Of a stretch of 64,000 nt of DNA, positions 1 to 8,495 are shown piece by piece. Location of the stretch: contig NZ_CP035806.1 in the NCBI RefSeq assembly GCF_004208635.1, positions 1,612,001-1,676,000 of the forward strand, in the 5' to 3' direction. Positions within the stretch are counted from its first letter, which is position 1, and each line of letters begins with the position of its first letter. This DNA is from Leucobacter triazinivorans. Lineage in GTDB: Bacteria; Actinomycetota; Actinomycetes; Actinomycetales; Microbacteriaceae. Under the pieces are notes generated by a model, which saw only the letters and a list, made by a program, of their open reading frames with translations, made no database searches and was not told where the DNA came from. The translations under genes and the position numbers were made by a program.

Positions 1-1055
1 TCGCGGGCTCCCTCGCCGACAGCACCGGATCGGCGGCGGGCACCGCCGTCGTCGACGGCGCCGGCCGCATCCTGACCCCCGGATTCATCGACCTGCACGT
101 GCACGGCGGCGGCGGCCACTCGCACGAGAACGGCGCAGCCGCGATCCGCGCATCCCTCGCCGCGCACCGCGCGCACGGCACCACCCGCGCGGTGCTGTCG
201 TTCGTGAGCGACCGACCCGCGGCTCTGCTCCCCCGACTCGCGGAGGTCGCCGAGCTCGTCGGCACCGATCCGATGGTGCTGGGCAGTCACCTCGAGGGCC
301 CGTTTCTCTCGGACCAGTACCGCGGGGCGCACGATCCCGCGCTGCTGACCCACCCGGCGGAGGCTGCGGTCGAGGCACTGCTCGGGGCGGCACGGGGCAC
401 GCTGCGGCAGGTCACGCTGGCTCCCGAGCTGCCCGGGGCGGCCGCTGCGATCCCCCGTCTCGTCGCCGCCGGCACGGCCGTGGCCGTGGGACACACGGGC
501 GCCGACTACGAGACCGCGCGCGACGCCTTCACCGCCGGCGCGAGCATCCTCACCCACACCTTCAACGCCATGCCTCCCCTGCATCACCGTGCGCCAGGCC
601 CCATCGGCGCCGCACTCGCCGACCCCGGAGTGACGCTCGAACTCATCAACGACGGGGTGCACGTGCACCCCGTGCTCGCCGGCCTGCTGTTCACGCAGGC
701 GCCGGAGCGGATCGCGCTCATCACCGACGCGATGGCAGCGGCGTGCTCGCACGACGGCGACTATGCGCTCGGCTCGCTCGCGGTGACCGTGCGCGACGGT
801 GTGGCGCGACTGAGCGGGGACGGCGCCATCGCCGGCTCCACGCTGACCCTCGACGCGGCGCTCCGGCAATCGGTGGCGGTGTGCGGGGTGGATCTGGCCG
901 ACGCCGTGCTCGCACTCACCGCGACCCCGGCAGCGGCGATCGGACGGGGCGGCGACCTGGGCAGCCTGCGCCCCGGCTACGCGGCCGACGCCGTGCTGCT
1001 CGATCGCGATCTCGCCGTGCAGCGGGTGTGGGTGGCCGGCGACGAGGCCGCCTGA
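1..1055 (+). CDS. nagA: N-acetylglucosamine-6-phosphate deacetylase, 5' end missing
   Basis: Deacetylates GlcNAc-6-phosphate to glucosamine-6-phosphate in the cytoplasm, feeding amino-sugar catabolism and wall recycling. The frame is open from base 3, so the gene starts before the window. The visible part starts in the beta-sandwich just before the amidohydrolase metal motif His-Val-His (bases 96-104). It then shows the GSHLEGPFL motif with the metal-binding Glu, the VGHTGA and HTFNAMPPLHHR motifs, and the catalytic Asp in LITDAMAAA. The order and spacing are those of NagA. About 50-60 N-terminal residues are outside the window. It converges on the DedA gene with a 24-bp gap. Identity is firm; the exact start cannot be seen. 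Confidence 0.93.
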   Translation, partial: AGSLADSTGSAAGTAVVDGAGRILTPGFIDLHVHGGGGHSHENGAAAIRASLAAHRAHGTTRAVLSFVSDRPAALLPRLAEVAELVGTDPMVLGSHLEGPFLSDQYRGAHDPALLTHPAEAAVEALLGAARGTLRQVTLAPELPGAAAAIPRLVAAGTAVAVGHTGADYETARDAFTAGASILTHTFNAMPPLHHRAPGPIGAALADPGVTLELINDGVHVHPVLAGLLFTQAPERIALITDAMAAACSHDGDYALGSLAVTVRDGVARLSGDGAIAGSTLTLDAALRQSVAVCGVDLADAVLALTATPAAAIGRGGDLGSLRPGYAADAVLLDRDLAVQRVWVAGDEAA

Positions 1056-1079
1056 GCGGATCCCACCCCGCGCAGCCCC

Positions 1080-1760
1080 CTAGTGCGCTTCGGGATCGAT
1101 CCCCTCGGGATCCTGAGCGGCCCGCCGGCGGCGCGCGTTGCGCACCAGGCGCGCGATCACGAACCACATCAGGAGCGCCAGGATCACGACCACGACGAGG
1201 TCGGAGATGAGCCCGCTCCACTGCTCGAGCACCGGCTTGATCGCCGGACCGAACGCGAAGCCGAGCCCGATCCAGATGCCGTTCCACACGCCGGACCCGA
1301 GCAGGGTGTAGAACGTGAACTTGACGATCGGCATGCGCTCGATGCCCGCCGGAATGGAGATGAACGACCGCACGAGCGGCACGCAGCGGCCGAGGAGCAC
1401 CGCGGCGCCGCCCCAGCGGGTGAAGAAGGCCTCCGCCCGGTCGAAGTCGTCATGGTCCATGAGCGGTATCTTGCCCACCACCCAGCGCGTGCGTTCGCGC
1501 CCGAACACGGCGCCGATGCCGTACCAGACCCAGGCCCCGACCAGAGCGCCGAGGGTGGCCATGAGCCAGGCCAGCCAGAAGTTCAGCCGCCCGTCGTAGG
1601 CGAGAAACCCGGCTCCCGGAAGCAGCGCCTCGGAGGGGATCGGGGGGATGAACGTCTCGAGAAACACCGCGATGCCGACACCGAGCTCGCCGATCGTCTC
1701 CATCAGGGTGAGGATCCAGCCGACGAGGCCCTCGTACTCTGCGCCGGGGTGAGTCTCCAT
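1080..1760 (-). CDS. DedA/SNARE-associated family membrane protein
   Basis: A 226-residue integral membrane protein of the DedA family, whose members are linked to lipid (undecaprenyl phosphate or phospholipid) flipping and membrane homeostasis. The start is placed at ATG 1760 (METHPG) because the upstream in-frame extension is Arg-rich and unlike the family. Visible hallmarks are the FLETFIPPIPSEALLPGAGFLA motif region near residues 24-45, the membrane-reentrant GALVGAWVWYGIGAVFGRE stretch, and the F[F]xRWGGxAVLLGRCVPLVRSFISIPAG motif near residue 120-145. A basic tail (NARRRRAAQ) ends the protein. It stands alone, convergent with nagA and divergent from the LuxR regulator. The substrate is not deducible from sequence. 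Confidence 0.88.
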   Translation of the reverse strand: METHPGAEYEGLVGWILTLMETIGELGVGIAVFLETFIPPIPSEALLPGAGFLAYDGRLNFWLAWLMATLGALVGAWVWYGIGAVFGRERTRWVVGKIPLMDHDDFDRAEAFFTRWGGAAVLLGRCVPLVRSFISIPAGIERMPIVKFTFYTLLGSGVWNGIWIGLGFAFGPAIKPVLEQWSGLISDLVVVVILALLMWFVIARLVRNARRRRAAQDPEGIDPEAH

Positions 1761-2027
1761 CCGAAGCACACTAGCACCCGCGCCGCCGCTGCACCGGTGA
1801 GGCGCTCTGACGAGACGCGGGTGCTCGCGGGTGCTCGCGCGTGCCGCGTCGGGCATAGGATGGGGATACGGGGGTGGGATCGACCGGTGGCGTACCGGTG
1901 CAGGACCGTTCCCGAGCCATGATTTCTCGGCGAAGTGGACCCGACCCGCATATGCAGCCCCTCATCCAGACACCGCGTCGCACCGCGTGCTCTGCACCGC
2001 GCGGCGCAGAGCGCTGAGGCTCAGACC

Positions 2028-4814
2028 GTGCCCGTCTTGGATCGCCCCGAACTGCTCGCGCAGATCTCCGAGAGCACCGAACGCTCGCGCGTGACCCTGC
2101 TGCGCGCCCCCGCGGGCTACGGCAAGACGACCGCCGTCAGCAGCTGGCTGAGCGGGCGCGACGAGCCATCGCTCTGGATCAGCTGCGCGGCGGCGAGCGC
2201 CGACACGCTGTGGAGGTACACGGCTCAGCGCCTCGCGCAGACACTGGGCGCGGAGGTGCCGACACCGGACTTCCCCCTCAGCTCGGTGCGCGAACTCGTC
2301 TCCGCGGTCGACCACCCGCTCGTGCTGGTGTTCGACGACTACCACCGGGTCACCACTCCCGAGAACGACCAGCTGATCGCCGAGCTCGCGGAGATCACCC
2401 CTCACGTGGTGTTCCTCGTGCTCGCACGGCGCGTGCGCGTGCTCGACGGGCCGCTCGTCACCAGCCGCACGCGCGTGCGGATCTTCGGCACCCGAGAGCT
2501 CTCATTCGGCGCCGAGGAGGCGGAGGGCTTCGTCGCGGCCCACGGCCTCGGCGACGACCCGCGACTGCGCGCGGCGATGCGCGACGCCTCGGGCTGGCCC
2601 CTGGCCACCCGCGCCGCGCTGGGCCCGGCCCACGCGTACAGCCTCGGGCGCGAGGCCGCAGGATCCGCCGAGCCGGATGCCGCTGGATCCCCCGAGGCCC
2701 CGGGATCCGCCGAGGCCCCGGGATCCGCCGAGGCCCCGGGATCCGCCGAGGCCCCGGGATCCGCCGAGGCGGATGCCGCTGGCAGCATCGACCCTCGCGT
2801 CGAGCTGCACCGCTTCGCCCTCAACCATCTCGAGATCGTCGGCGATGCCGGTCGGCATGTCCTCCTCGCCGCGTCGCTGCTCGACGGCATCTCCTTCGGC
2901 CTGCTCGAGCGGTTCACCGGGGTCGCGGGGCCCGAACTCCGCAAGACCGTGCACGAGCTGCTCGAACTCGGCGTGCTGACTTCGATGAGCGACGGCGCCG
3001 GAACGGAGTTCAGGTGCCACCCCGCGGTGCGCGCCGCCTTCGCACAGCGCTCGGAGCGGTCGTTCACCCGCGAGAGACGCGTCGACCTGCTGCGCGGTCG
3101 CGCCGCTGAACTCGACCAGTCCGCGCCGTTCACCGCGTTCAAGCTCTCCTGCACGATCGCCGACCACGATCGGGCGGAGTCGCTGCTCATTCGGAACTTC
3201 GTGACGCTGACGGACGAGGCCGACGAACTCCTCGCCTATCTGAGAGGGCTCCCCGACGCGGTGCTGGCAGCGCACCCCGCGTACGTCTCTGCCCGTTTCA
3301 TCCTCGAGACGGGCGACCCGAGCGTGCCCTCGAGCACGCTCTCCCGCCTCTTCGAGCTGCTGCGGGCGGGAGTGAGCGCTCGGCTGTCCGAACCGCCGCA
3401 GGCCGCCGCTCGCGCGGTGCACGCCGAGCAGCGCCCGGCCACCATCGCCCAGTGCATGGGACTCTCCCGCCTGGCCGGCGACCTCGACTCGGCCTACACG
3501 AGTGCCCGCGAGCTGGAGTCGCTGATCGTCTCGTCGCCGCAGGTGGAACTCACCGGCCCCCAGGGGGCGGCGGATCTGGGCGGCGCGACAGCGGCACCGG
3601 GCGCAACCCCGGGCGCGGCCCCGATCTACCACCGCGAGATCGCGCTCACCGCGCTGGGCGTCGGCGACCTGGAGGGGGCACGACGCAACTGGCAACTGCT
3701 GCTCGCGCACGCCGAGGCGCAGATCCAGAAGCCGTCGGATCCGCACCCGCGGGACACGCGCACCGTCACCGACACGGTCTCGGGGCAGCGCTGGCGGCTC
3801 GCCGCGCTGAGCGGGCTGGCGTTCACCGAGACGCTCGAGGGCCGCATGGACCGGTGCGCGGCGCTACTCGCCGAGTTCGACGCCTTCGGCGACGAGACCG
3901 GGGCCTCGGCGCCCGCGTCGACCTGGGTCGTGGGAGAGATCGCACGCGCGCACCTCGCGCACGCGTGCGCCGACGATACCCTCCTGCAGCGAGCGCTCGA
4001 ACGGCTGACCCCGCTCCGGGACCGGGTCGAGGCGTGGCCGGTGCTGCTCATCGGCGAGGCCGAGGCGGTGCGCTCGCAACGCGGCGCGGAGTGGGCACTG
4101 GCGCAGATGCAAGCCCGGCTCGAGCACGACGGGCAGGGTGCGAGGCACCAGACACGCATGTGGCAGCAGTGCGTCGGGACCTATCGAGCCATGCTCAGCG
4201 TCGCCGTCGGAGATCTTGCCGGAGCGTCAGAGCTGCTCTCCTCACTCGACCCGGAGGAGCCGGGGACCCGTCTCGAGCGCGCGCGCCTCGCCCTCTTCTC
4301 GCTCGACGATACGCAGGCCCTCCTGCTGGCGCAGCAGACCAGCGGTGGGCTGACCGTGCGCCAGCAGGCGGACCGCGCACTCATCACGGCGGTGGCTGCC
4401 TGGGGCTGCGGACGCACGCAGGAGGCGTTCGACGCGCTCACCGCCGCGGTCGAGCTCGTGCGGCAGCACACGCTGGCCCCGCTGATGTGGGGGCTCCCGC
4501 ACGAAGAGCTCCGCCGCCTCGCCGAAGCAGCTCGAGACGCGGGCGTCTGCGATCTCGTCGCGGAGATCGATGCCGTGCCGACTGCGGCGCGCTGCCGCCG
4601 GTACGAGCGCCTCACCGAGATGGAATTGCGCACGCTCGAGGCGGTCGCCGCGCACCGGTCGATCAGCAACACCGCAGACACGCTCTTCGTCACCTCCGCG
4701 ACCGTGAAGAAGCACCTCAACGCGGTCTATCGAAAGCTGCAGTCGCGGGGGCGCGAAGAGGCCATCCTGCGGGCGACACGCATGGGGCTGCTCACCGCAA
4801 GCAGCCCCGACTGA
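2028..4814 (+). CDS. LuxR-family transcriptional regulator with N-terminal ATPase (LAL/MalT type)
   Basis: A large (928 residues) STAND-type regulator. The N-terminus has a Walker A motif (GYGKTT, residues 30-35) and a Walker B-like LVLVFDDYHR near residue 100. A winged-helix/TPR-like middle follows, and a GerE/LuxR helix-turn-helix ends the protein (residues about 860-920, with the SATVKKHLNAVYRKL recognition region). Such proteins bind an inducer and ATP, oligomerise and activate transcription. I chose GTG 2028. The frame stays open to GTG 1935, but that extra stretch is Arg/His-rich and unlike the family. An 18-bp tandem repeat (2703-2774) inserts an Ala-Pro-Gly-Ser-Ala-Glu tract between the ATPase and the helical region. 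It converges on the surface protein gene. The target is unknown; the neighbouring surface protein is only a guess. Confidence 0.88.
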   Translation: MPVLDRPELLAQISESTERSRVTLLRAPAGYGKTTAVSSWLSGRDEPSLWISCAAASADTLWRYTAQRLAQTLGAEVPTPDFPLSSVRELVSAVDHPLVLVFDDYHRVTTPENDQLIAELAEITPHVVFLVLARRVRVLDGPLVTSRTRVRIFGTRELSFGAEEAEGFVAAHGLGDDPRLRAAMRDASGWPLATRAALGPAHAYSLGREAAGSAEPDAAGSPEAPGSAEAPGSAEAPGSAEAPGSAEADAAGSIDPRVELHRFALNHLEIVGDAGRHVLLAASLLDGISFGLLERFTGVAGPELRKTVHELLELGVLTSMSDGAGTEFRCHPAVRAAFAQRSERSFTRERRVDLLRGRAAELDQSAPFTAFKLSCTIADHDRAESLLIRNFVTLTDEADELLAYLRGLPDAVLAAHPAYVSARFILETGDPSVPSSTLSRLFELLRAGVSARLSEPPQAAARAVHAEQRPATIAQCMGLSRLAGDLDSAYTSARELESLIVSSPQVELTGPQGAADLGGATAAPGATPGAAPIYHREIALTALGVGDLEGARRNWQLLLAHAEAQIQKPSDPHPRDTRTVTDTVSGQRWRLAALSGLAFTETLEGRMDRCAALLAEFDAFGDETGASAPASTWVVGEIARAHLAHACADDTLLQRALERLTPLRDRVEAWPVLLIGEAEAVRSQRGAEWALAQMQARLEHDGQGARHQTRMWQQCVGTYRAMLSVAVGDLAGASELLSSLDPEEPGTRLERARLALFSLDDTQALLLAQQTSGGLTVRQQADRALITAVAAWGCGRTQEAFDALTAAVELVRQHTLAPLMWGLPHEELRRLAEAARDAGVCDLVAEIDAVPTAARCRRYERLTEMELRTLEAVAAHRSISNTADTLFVTSATVKKHLNAVYRKLQSRGREEAILRATRMGLLTASSPD

Positions 4815-4817
4815 CGG

Positions 4818-4836
4818 GCGGCCAGACGGGCCGCCG
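4818..4836. terminator. hairpin between convergent genes
   Basis: A perfect 7-bp stem (ggcggcc / ggccgcc, loop agacg) starts four bases after the stop codon of the LuxR-type regulator. No T-tract follows on either side. It may act as a bidirectional terminator between this gene and the convergent surface-protein gene. Confidence 0.5.
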
Positions 4837-4885
4837 ATGGGTGGCGCCACGCCGACACGTGCGAGTCAGCTGATCGCGGGTGGGG

Positions 4886-7063
4886 TTACGCCGTGCGCCG
4901 TGCGCGGGCCGCCACCAGTGCGCCGCCGATCAGCAGCACCACGGACACCGCGAGGAGTGCCGGCGCGGTCGCACCGGTCACCGCCAGCTGCGGAGCAGCC
5001 GCGTCCGATGAATCGGACTCCGCCTGCCGGCCTGCCCCGGATCCGCCACCGTCCCTGTCGCCGGTCCCGCCGCCGCCGTCACCACCGTCGCCGCCGTCCC
5101 CGTCATCACCGCCGTCGCCGCCGTCGCCGTCACCGGTCCCGTCACCGGTCCCGCCGCCGCCATCACCACCACCGTCGCCGTCACCGTCGCCGCCGTCACC
5201 ACCGTCGCCGCCGTCCCCGTCACCATCGCCGCCATCGCCGCCATCGCCGCCGTCACCATCGCCATCGCCGTCGTCACCGTCGCCGTCACCATCGCCATCA
5301 CCATCACCATCGTCACCGTCGCCATCGCCGTCGTCGTCACCATCGCCGTCACCGCCGTCGCCGTCGCCGTCACCATCACCGTCGCCGTCGCCGTCGCCGT
5401 CACCATCACCGTCGCCGCCATCGCCGTCACCGCCGTCGCCGTCGCCGTCGCCATCGCCATCACCGTCGCCGTCGCCGTCACCATCACCGTCGCCGCCATC
5501 GCCGCCGTCGCCGCCGATCTGCGTCCATACGGCGGCAGACGCCGCGTTCGTCAGCACCGGTTCTGGGAACAGGGCTTCGACACCAGTGTCGACGGGATCG
5601 AAAGCGCTGCCCTGAACGACGGCCGTATTCACCGTGTCTTGCTCGACATCATCGATGCCGGGCGTGGTGCAGGTCGCAGACGCCCGCTCCCCCGGGGCGA
5701 GCTCGCCCGGCGCGAACACGAGGCTCAGACATTCTTCGTTCGCACCCGTCTGCCCGCCGGTGAGCTCCTCGGAGTGCACCGCCAGGTCCCTGATCGATAC
5801 CGTGCCGGTGTTCTCCACCGTCAGACGCCACTGGGCCGCTCCGCCGAACTCCGTCTCGGCCCGCGGAACCCACTGCGCGTCATCGGTGACGTCGCAGCCC
5901 ACCCCCGAGACGCAGACCTCCTTCGTCAATCGAATACCCGGATCCAGCACGCGCAGCTGCGCGGGATCATCGTTCGAGAGCACCCCGCCGACGGCATCGA
6001 AGCGATCGACCAGCCCGGCCGCAGACGGTTCGGCACCATCGCTGGGATCCGTGAACGAGCTCGTCAGGCGCGCCCAGTTCGTGACGATGCCCCCTGCAGC
6101 CGCGTCGACCCGCGTCTCGGACGTGATGCACACGATGGATGCCGAGGCGCCGATCGGCAGCTCAGCGACAACAGGAGCGCCCGCGCACGCGTTCGAGGCG
6201 GCAGCGCCGCCGACGAGCTGCTCGGCGCTCACCTCGACCCCCGTGAGATCGAGATTGCCCGTGTTCGTGGCCGTCAGACGCCAGATCACGTCGGCCCCCT
6301 GAACGACCGTCGCAATCTCGCTCCACACCGCGTCGACGTCGCCCCGGCAGTCGGCAGCGTGCTCGGCCACGCAGACCTCCTTGCGCAGCTCCAAGGCCGG
6401 GTCGGCCACGTGGAGATAGGCGTTGGTGCGCTGCCCGAAGCTCTCCCCGTCGATGTCCACCTGGTTGATCGTGCCGAAGTTCAGGCGTGCGCCATCATCC
6501 TCGGCACCCAGCTCGACGCTCGCGACCACAGTCGTGGGGATGGTCTCGCGCCCCTCCTGGAACACGGCAGAGGGGATCGCGGCGAGCGCGCCTCCGGACG
6601 GAGCGTAGCGCCAGTCGACCTCATCGGAGTGAAATCCGACGTCGCCCTCGAGCGGGTGGCAGCCCTTGATCAGCCCGACGAGATCGAAACCGTCTCCGCT
6701 GAGGCCCCAGAGGTGCTGCACGTTGCCCAACCCGAAGGCCGACTGGATGCGCACGACAGTGCTCGTGTCGCCGGGTGCACACGGATACCCAGCGAGATCG
6801 TGGTAGCTCGACGAGTCGACCACGTGCTCGACCGCCGCCGGACGAGCCGGCGGCGCGGGGAGTGGCGAATCACCAGGATCGCCGAGCACCCCGGGCGCCG
6901 CAGCGACGGGCGCGGCCGCCCCGGTCATCACTGCCGGCGCCGCCGCGACGGGAACCGCCGCAGCGGTGAGCACCGCGGGCGCGGCGGCGAGAGCGAGCGC
7001 GGCGCCGAGTGCGACGGCACCCCAGCCGAGACGGGCACGAGCACTGGACTGTAGAATTCTCAC
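4886..7063 (-). CDS. sortase-anchored surface protein with DUF11-like repeats and a Gly-Asp tract
   Basis: A 725-residue secreted, wall-linked protein. From GTG 7063 it has a basic n-region, a long Ala-rich hydrophobic signal segment and an Ala/Pro-rich linker. A unique N-terminal domain follows. Two related Ig-like modules of about 125 residues each open with the pattern LRKEVCV or LTKEVCV and contain a W[RT]LTxxNTG motif, as in DUF11/DUF7507-type prealbumin-like domains. Residues about 517-674 are almost only Gly and Asp. The C-terminus is an LAVTG motif, a hydrophobic helix and a basic tail (AARARRTA), the layout recognised by actinobacterial class E sortases. No sortase gene lies in the window. 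The acidic tract could hold the protein extended or bind cations; this is inference. An upstream in-frame start at 7105 adds only a Cys-rich stub and is less likely. Confidence 0.85.
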   Translation of the reverse strand: MRILQSSARARLGWGAVALGAALALAAAPAVLTAAAVPVAAAPAVMTGAAAPVAAAPGVLGDPGDSPLPAPPARPAAVEHVVDSSSYHDLAGYPCAPGDTSTVVRIQSAFGLGNVQHLWGLSGDGFDLVGLIKGCHPLEGDVGFHSDEVDWRYAPSGGALAAIPSAVFQEGRETIPTTVVASVELGAEDDGARLNFGTINQVDIDGESFGQRTNAYLHVADPALELRKEVCVAEHAADCRGDVDAVWSEIATVVQGADVIWRLTATNTGNLDLTGVEVSAEQLVGGAAASNACAGAPVVAELPIGASASIVCITSETRVDAAAGGIVTNWARLTSSFTDPSDGAEPSAAGLVDRFDAVGGVLSNDDPAQLRVLDPGIRLTKEVCVSGVGCDVTDDAQWVPRAETEFGGAAQWRLTVENTGTVSIRDLAVHSEELTGGQTGANEECLSLVFAPGELAPGERASATCTTPGIDDVEQDTVNTAVVQGSAFDPVDTGVEALFPEPVLTNAASAAVWTQIGGDGGDGGDGDGDGDGDGDGDGDGDGDGGDGDGGDGDGDGDGDGDGDGDGDGDGGDGDGDDDGDGDGDDGDGDGDGDGDGDDGDGDGDGGDGGDGGDGDGDGGDGGDGGDGDGDGGGDGGGGTGDGTGDGDGGDGGDDGDGGDGGDGGGGTGDRDGGGSGAGRQAESDSSDAAAPQLAVTGATAPALLAVSVVLLIGGALVAARARRTA
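5040..5515 (-). repeat. trinucleotide-based Gly/Asp microsatellite inside the surface-protein gene
   Basis: About 475 bases are built almost only from the codons GGC, GAC, GGT and GAT (read on the minus strand) in irregular hexamer and 12-mer patterns. Length changes in steps of three keep the frame, so the tract can vary in size without killing the protein. The same repeats leave other frames free of stops, creating false Pro-Ser and Ala-Thr-Val-Met reading frames. Confidence 0.9.
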
Positions 7064-7202
7064 CCGACACACACTACACATACACTGAGCACAGAGTCCA
7101 CACACAGGTTTTGCTCATGGGGTACTCAAGTGTTGCCTGGAACGCCGGGGTCGCCGAACGCACCGCGCTCGCAACGCGTTCGCCGACTACTCGCCTCGCG
7201 CT

Positions 7203-7462
7203 CGAGAACTCCGCCTGTGGGCGGAGGCCGAGGGGTCGCCGAACGCACCGCGTTCACCTCGCGTGCGCTGACCGCTCGAGAACTCCGGCGGTAGCCGGAG
7301 GCCGAGTGCTCACGAACGCTTCGCGTCCGTTTCGCGCTCGAGAACTCCGGCGGTAGCCGGAGGCCGAGTGCTCACGAACGCTTCGCGTCCGCTTCGCGCC
7401 CGAGAACTCCGGCAGTAGCCGGAGGCCGAGTGCTCACGAACGCTTCGCGTCCGTTTCGCGCT
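7203..7462. repeat. tandem hairpin-bearing array overlapping the folD 3' end
   Basis: Two exact-period 62-bp units (7277-7338 and 7339-7400), a third copy of the same core from 7401 to 7462, and a diverged 74-bp relative at 7203-7276. Each unit has a 7-bp stem with a 4-base loop: ctccggc/gccggag in three copies and ctccgcc/ggcggag in the diverged copy, so the stem is conserved by paired changes. Read on the minus strand, the last copy encodes the final nine residues and stop of FolD (ERETDAKRS). The other copies are therefore duplicated gene-end-plus-hairpin segments. They may act as serial transcription terminators or RNA 3'-end protectors. Confidence 0.85.
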
Positions 7463-8327
7463 CGGCCATTTCAACCACGTTCTGGAGCAGCAGGGCGCGG
7501 GTCATCGGACCGACGCCGCCCGGGTTGGGCGACACCCATCCCGCCACCTCGGCCACCGCGGGATCGACATCGCCCACGACACGGCTCTTGCCCGTCTCCG
7601 GGTCCGTGCGGCGAGAGACGCCCACGTCGAGCACGATCGCGCCCGGCTGCACGTCCTCGGCCCGCACGATGCCCTCGACCCCGGCCGCAGCCACGATCAC
7701 GTCGGCGCGTCGCAGCTCGGCGCCCAGATCCTGCGTGCCCGTGTGCGTGAGGGTCACCGTGGCGTTGACGTCGCGGCGCGTCAGCAGCGGTCCGATGGGG
7801 CGCCCCACCGTCACGCCGCGGCCCACGACCACGACCCGCTTGCCGGCCCACGAGATGCCGTTGCGCTCCACCAGCTCGATGACGCCGCGCGGCGTGCACG
7901 GCAGCGGACTGGTGATCGGCGAGTTGGCGTTGAGCACGAGCCGGCCGAGATTGGTCGGGTGCAGCCCATCGGCGTCCTTGTCCGGGTGGATGCGCTCGAG
8001 GATGCGGTCGGTGTCGATGTGCTTCGGCAGCGGCAGCTGCACGATGTAGCCCGTGCACTCGGGGTTGGCGTTGAGCTCGTCGAGCACCGCCTCGAGCTCC
8101 TCCTGCGACACCGTCTCCGGCAGCTCGCGCTTGATCGACGAGATGCCCACCTCGGCGCAGTCGCGGTGCTTGCCCGCCACGTACCACTGCGAGCCGGGAT
8201 CCTCCCCCACCAGCACGGTGGCGAGGCCGGGCACGACGCCGCGCTCGGCCAGCGCCGCGACCCGCTGCGCGAGCTCCCGCTTGATCTCCGCAGCGGCCGC
8301 CGTTCCGTCGAGTTTCTGTGCAGTCAT
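7434..8327 (-). CDS. folD: bifunctional methylenetetrahydrofolate dehydrogenase/methenyl-THF cyclohydrolase
   Basis: Interconverts 5,10-methylene-THF and 10-formyl-THF using NADP in the cytoplasm. The protein has 297 residues, the usual length. It shows the substrate motif [18 protein letters not shown] with the Tyr-x3-Lys catalytic pair, the QLPLPKHID segment, the [11 protein letters not shown] loop and the nucleotide-binding [16 protein letters not shown] stretch. It lies 168 bp downstream of glyA on the same strand and probably shares control by the ZTP riboswitch ahead of glyA. Its last nine codons and stop are part of a tandem repeat unit, so the C-terminal tail (ERETDAKRS) is probably not conserved. 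Confidence in function is high. Confidence 0.96.
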   Translation of the reverse strand: MTAQKLDGTAAAAEIKRELAQRVAALAERGVVPGLATVLVGEDPGSQWYVAGKHRDCAEVGISSIKRELPETVSQEELEAVLDELNANPECTGYIVQLPLPKHIDTDRILERIHPDKDADGLHPTNLGRLVLNANSPITSPLPCTPRGVIELVERNGISWAGKRVVVVGRGVTVGRPIGPLLTRRDVNATVTLTHTGTQDLGAELRRADVIVAAAGVEGIVRAEDVQPGAIVLDVGVSRRTDPETGKSRVVGDVDPAVAEVAGWVSPNPGGVGPMTRALLLQNVVEMAERETDAKRS

Positions 8328-8344
8328 TTCAGCTCCTCAGAATC

Positions 8345-8485
8345 GTCATCCTGCGGCAGCCCTCCCCCGTCATTCGGCGACACGCAGCCCAGTTGGGCCA
8401 CCGCGAAAAGCGAGAAACGCCGGCGCGTTTCCCTTCCAGCATTTCACGCGCGCAGACTGACGGAAGAAGACCTTCGCAGGATGAC
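8345..8485. repeat. C-family inverted repeat pair in the glyA-folD gap
   Basis: The 11-mer gtcatcctgcg (8345-8355) has an exact inverse, cgcaggatgac (8475-8485). The two enclose a 119-bp segment that also holds a 7-bp hairpin gaaacgc/gcgtttc (8414-8431). The same 11-mer recurs in the array at 23367 and, in shorter form, at 28804. It may be a small non-coding insertion or an RNA structure between the two cistrons. Confidence 0.6.
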
Positions 8486-8495
8486 CGCAAGCGAT

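Noticed and set aside
1883..1899. Two accggt hexamers as a LuxR operator
   Set aside because: They are short self-palindromes that occur often in GC-rich DNA and are not in a clear promoter context.
4893..5615. Long plus-strand frame rich in Pro-Ser opposite the surface-protein gene
   Set aside because: It is a by-product of the Gly/Asp codon repeats on the minus strand; it lacks a start context, signal or recognisable domain.
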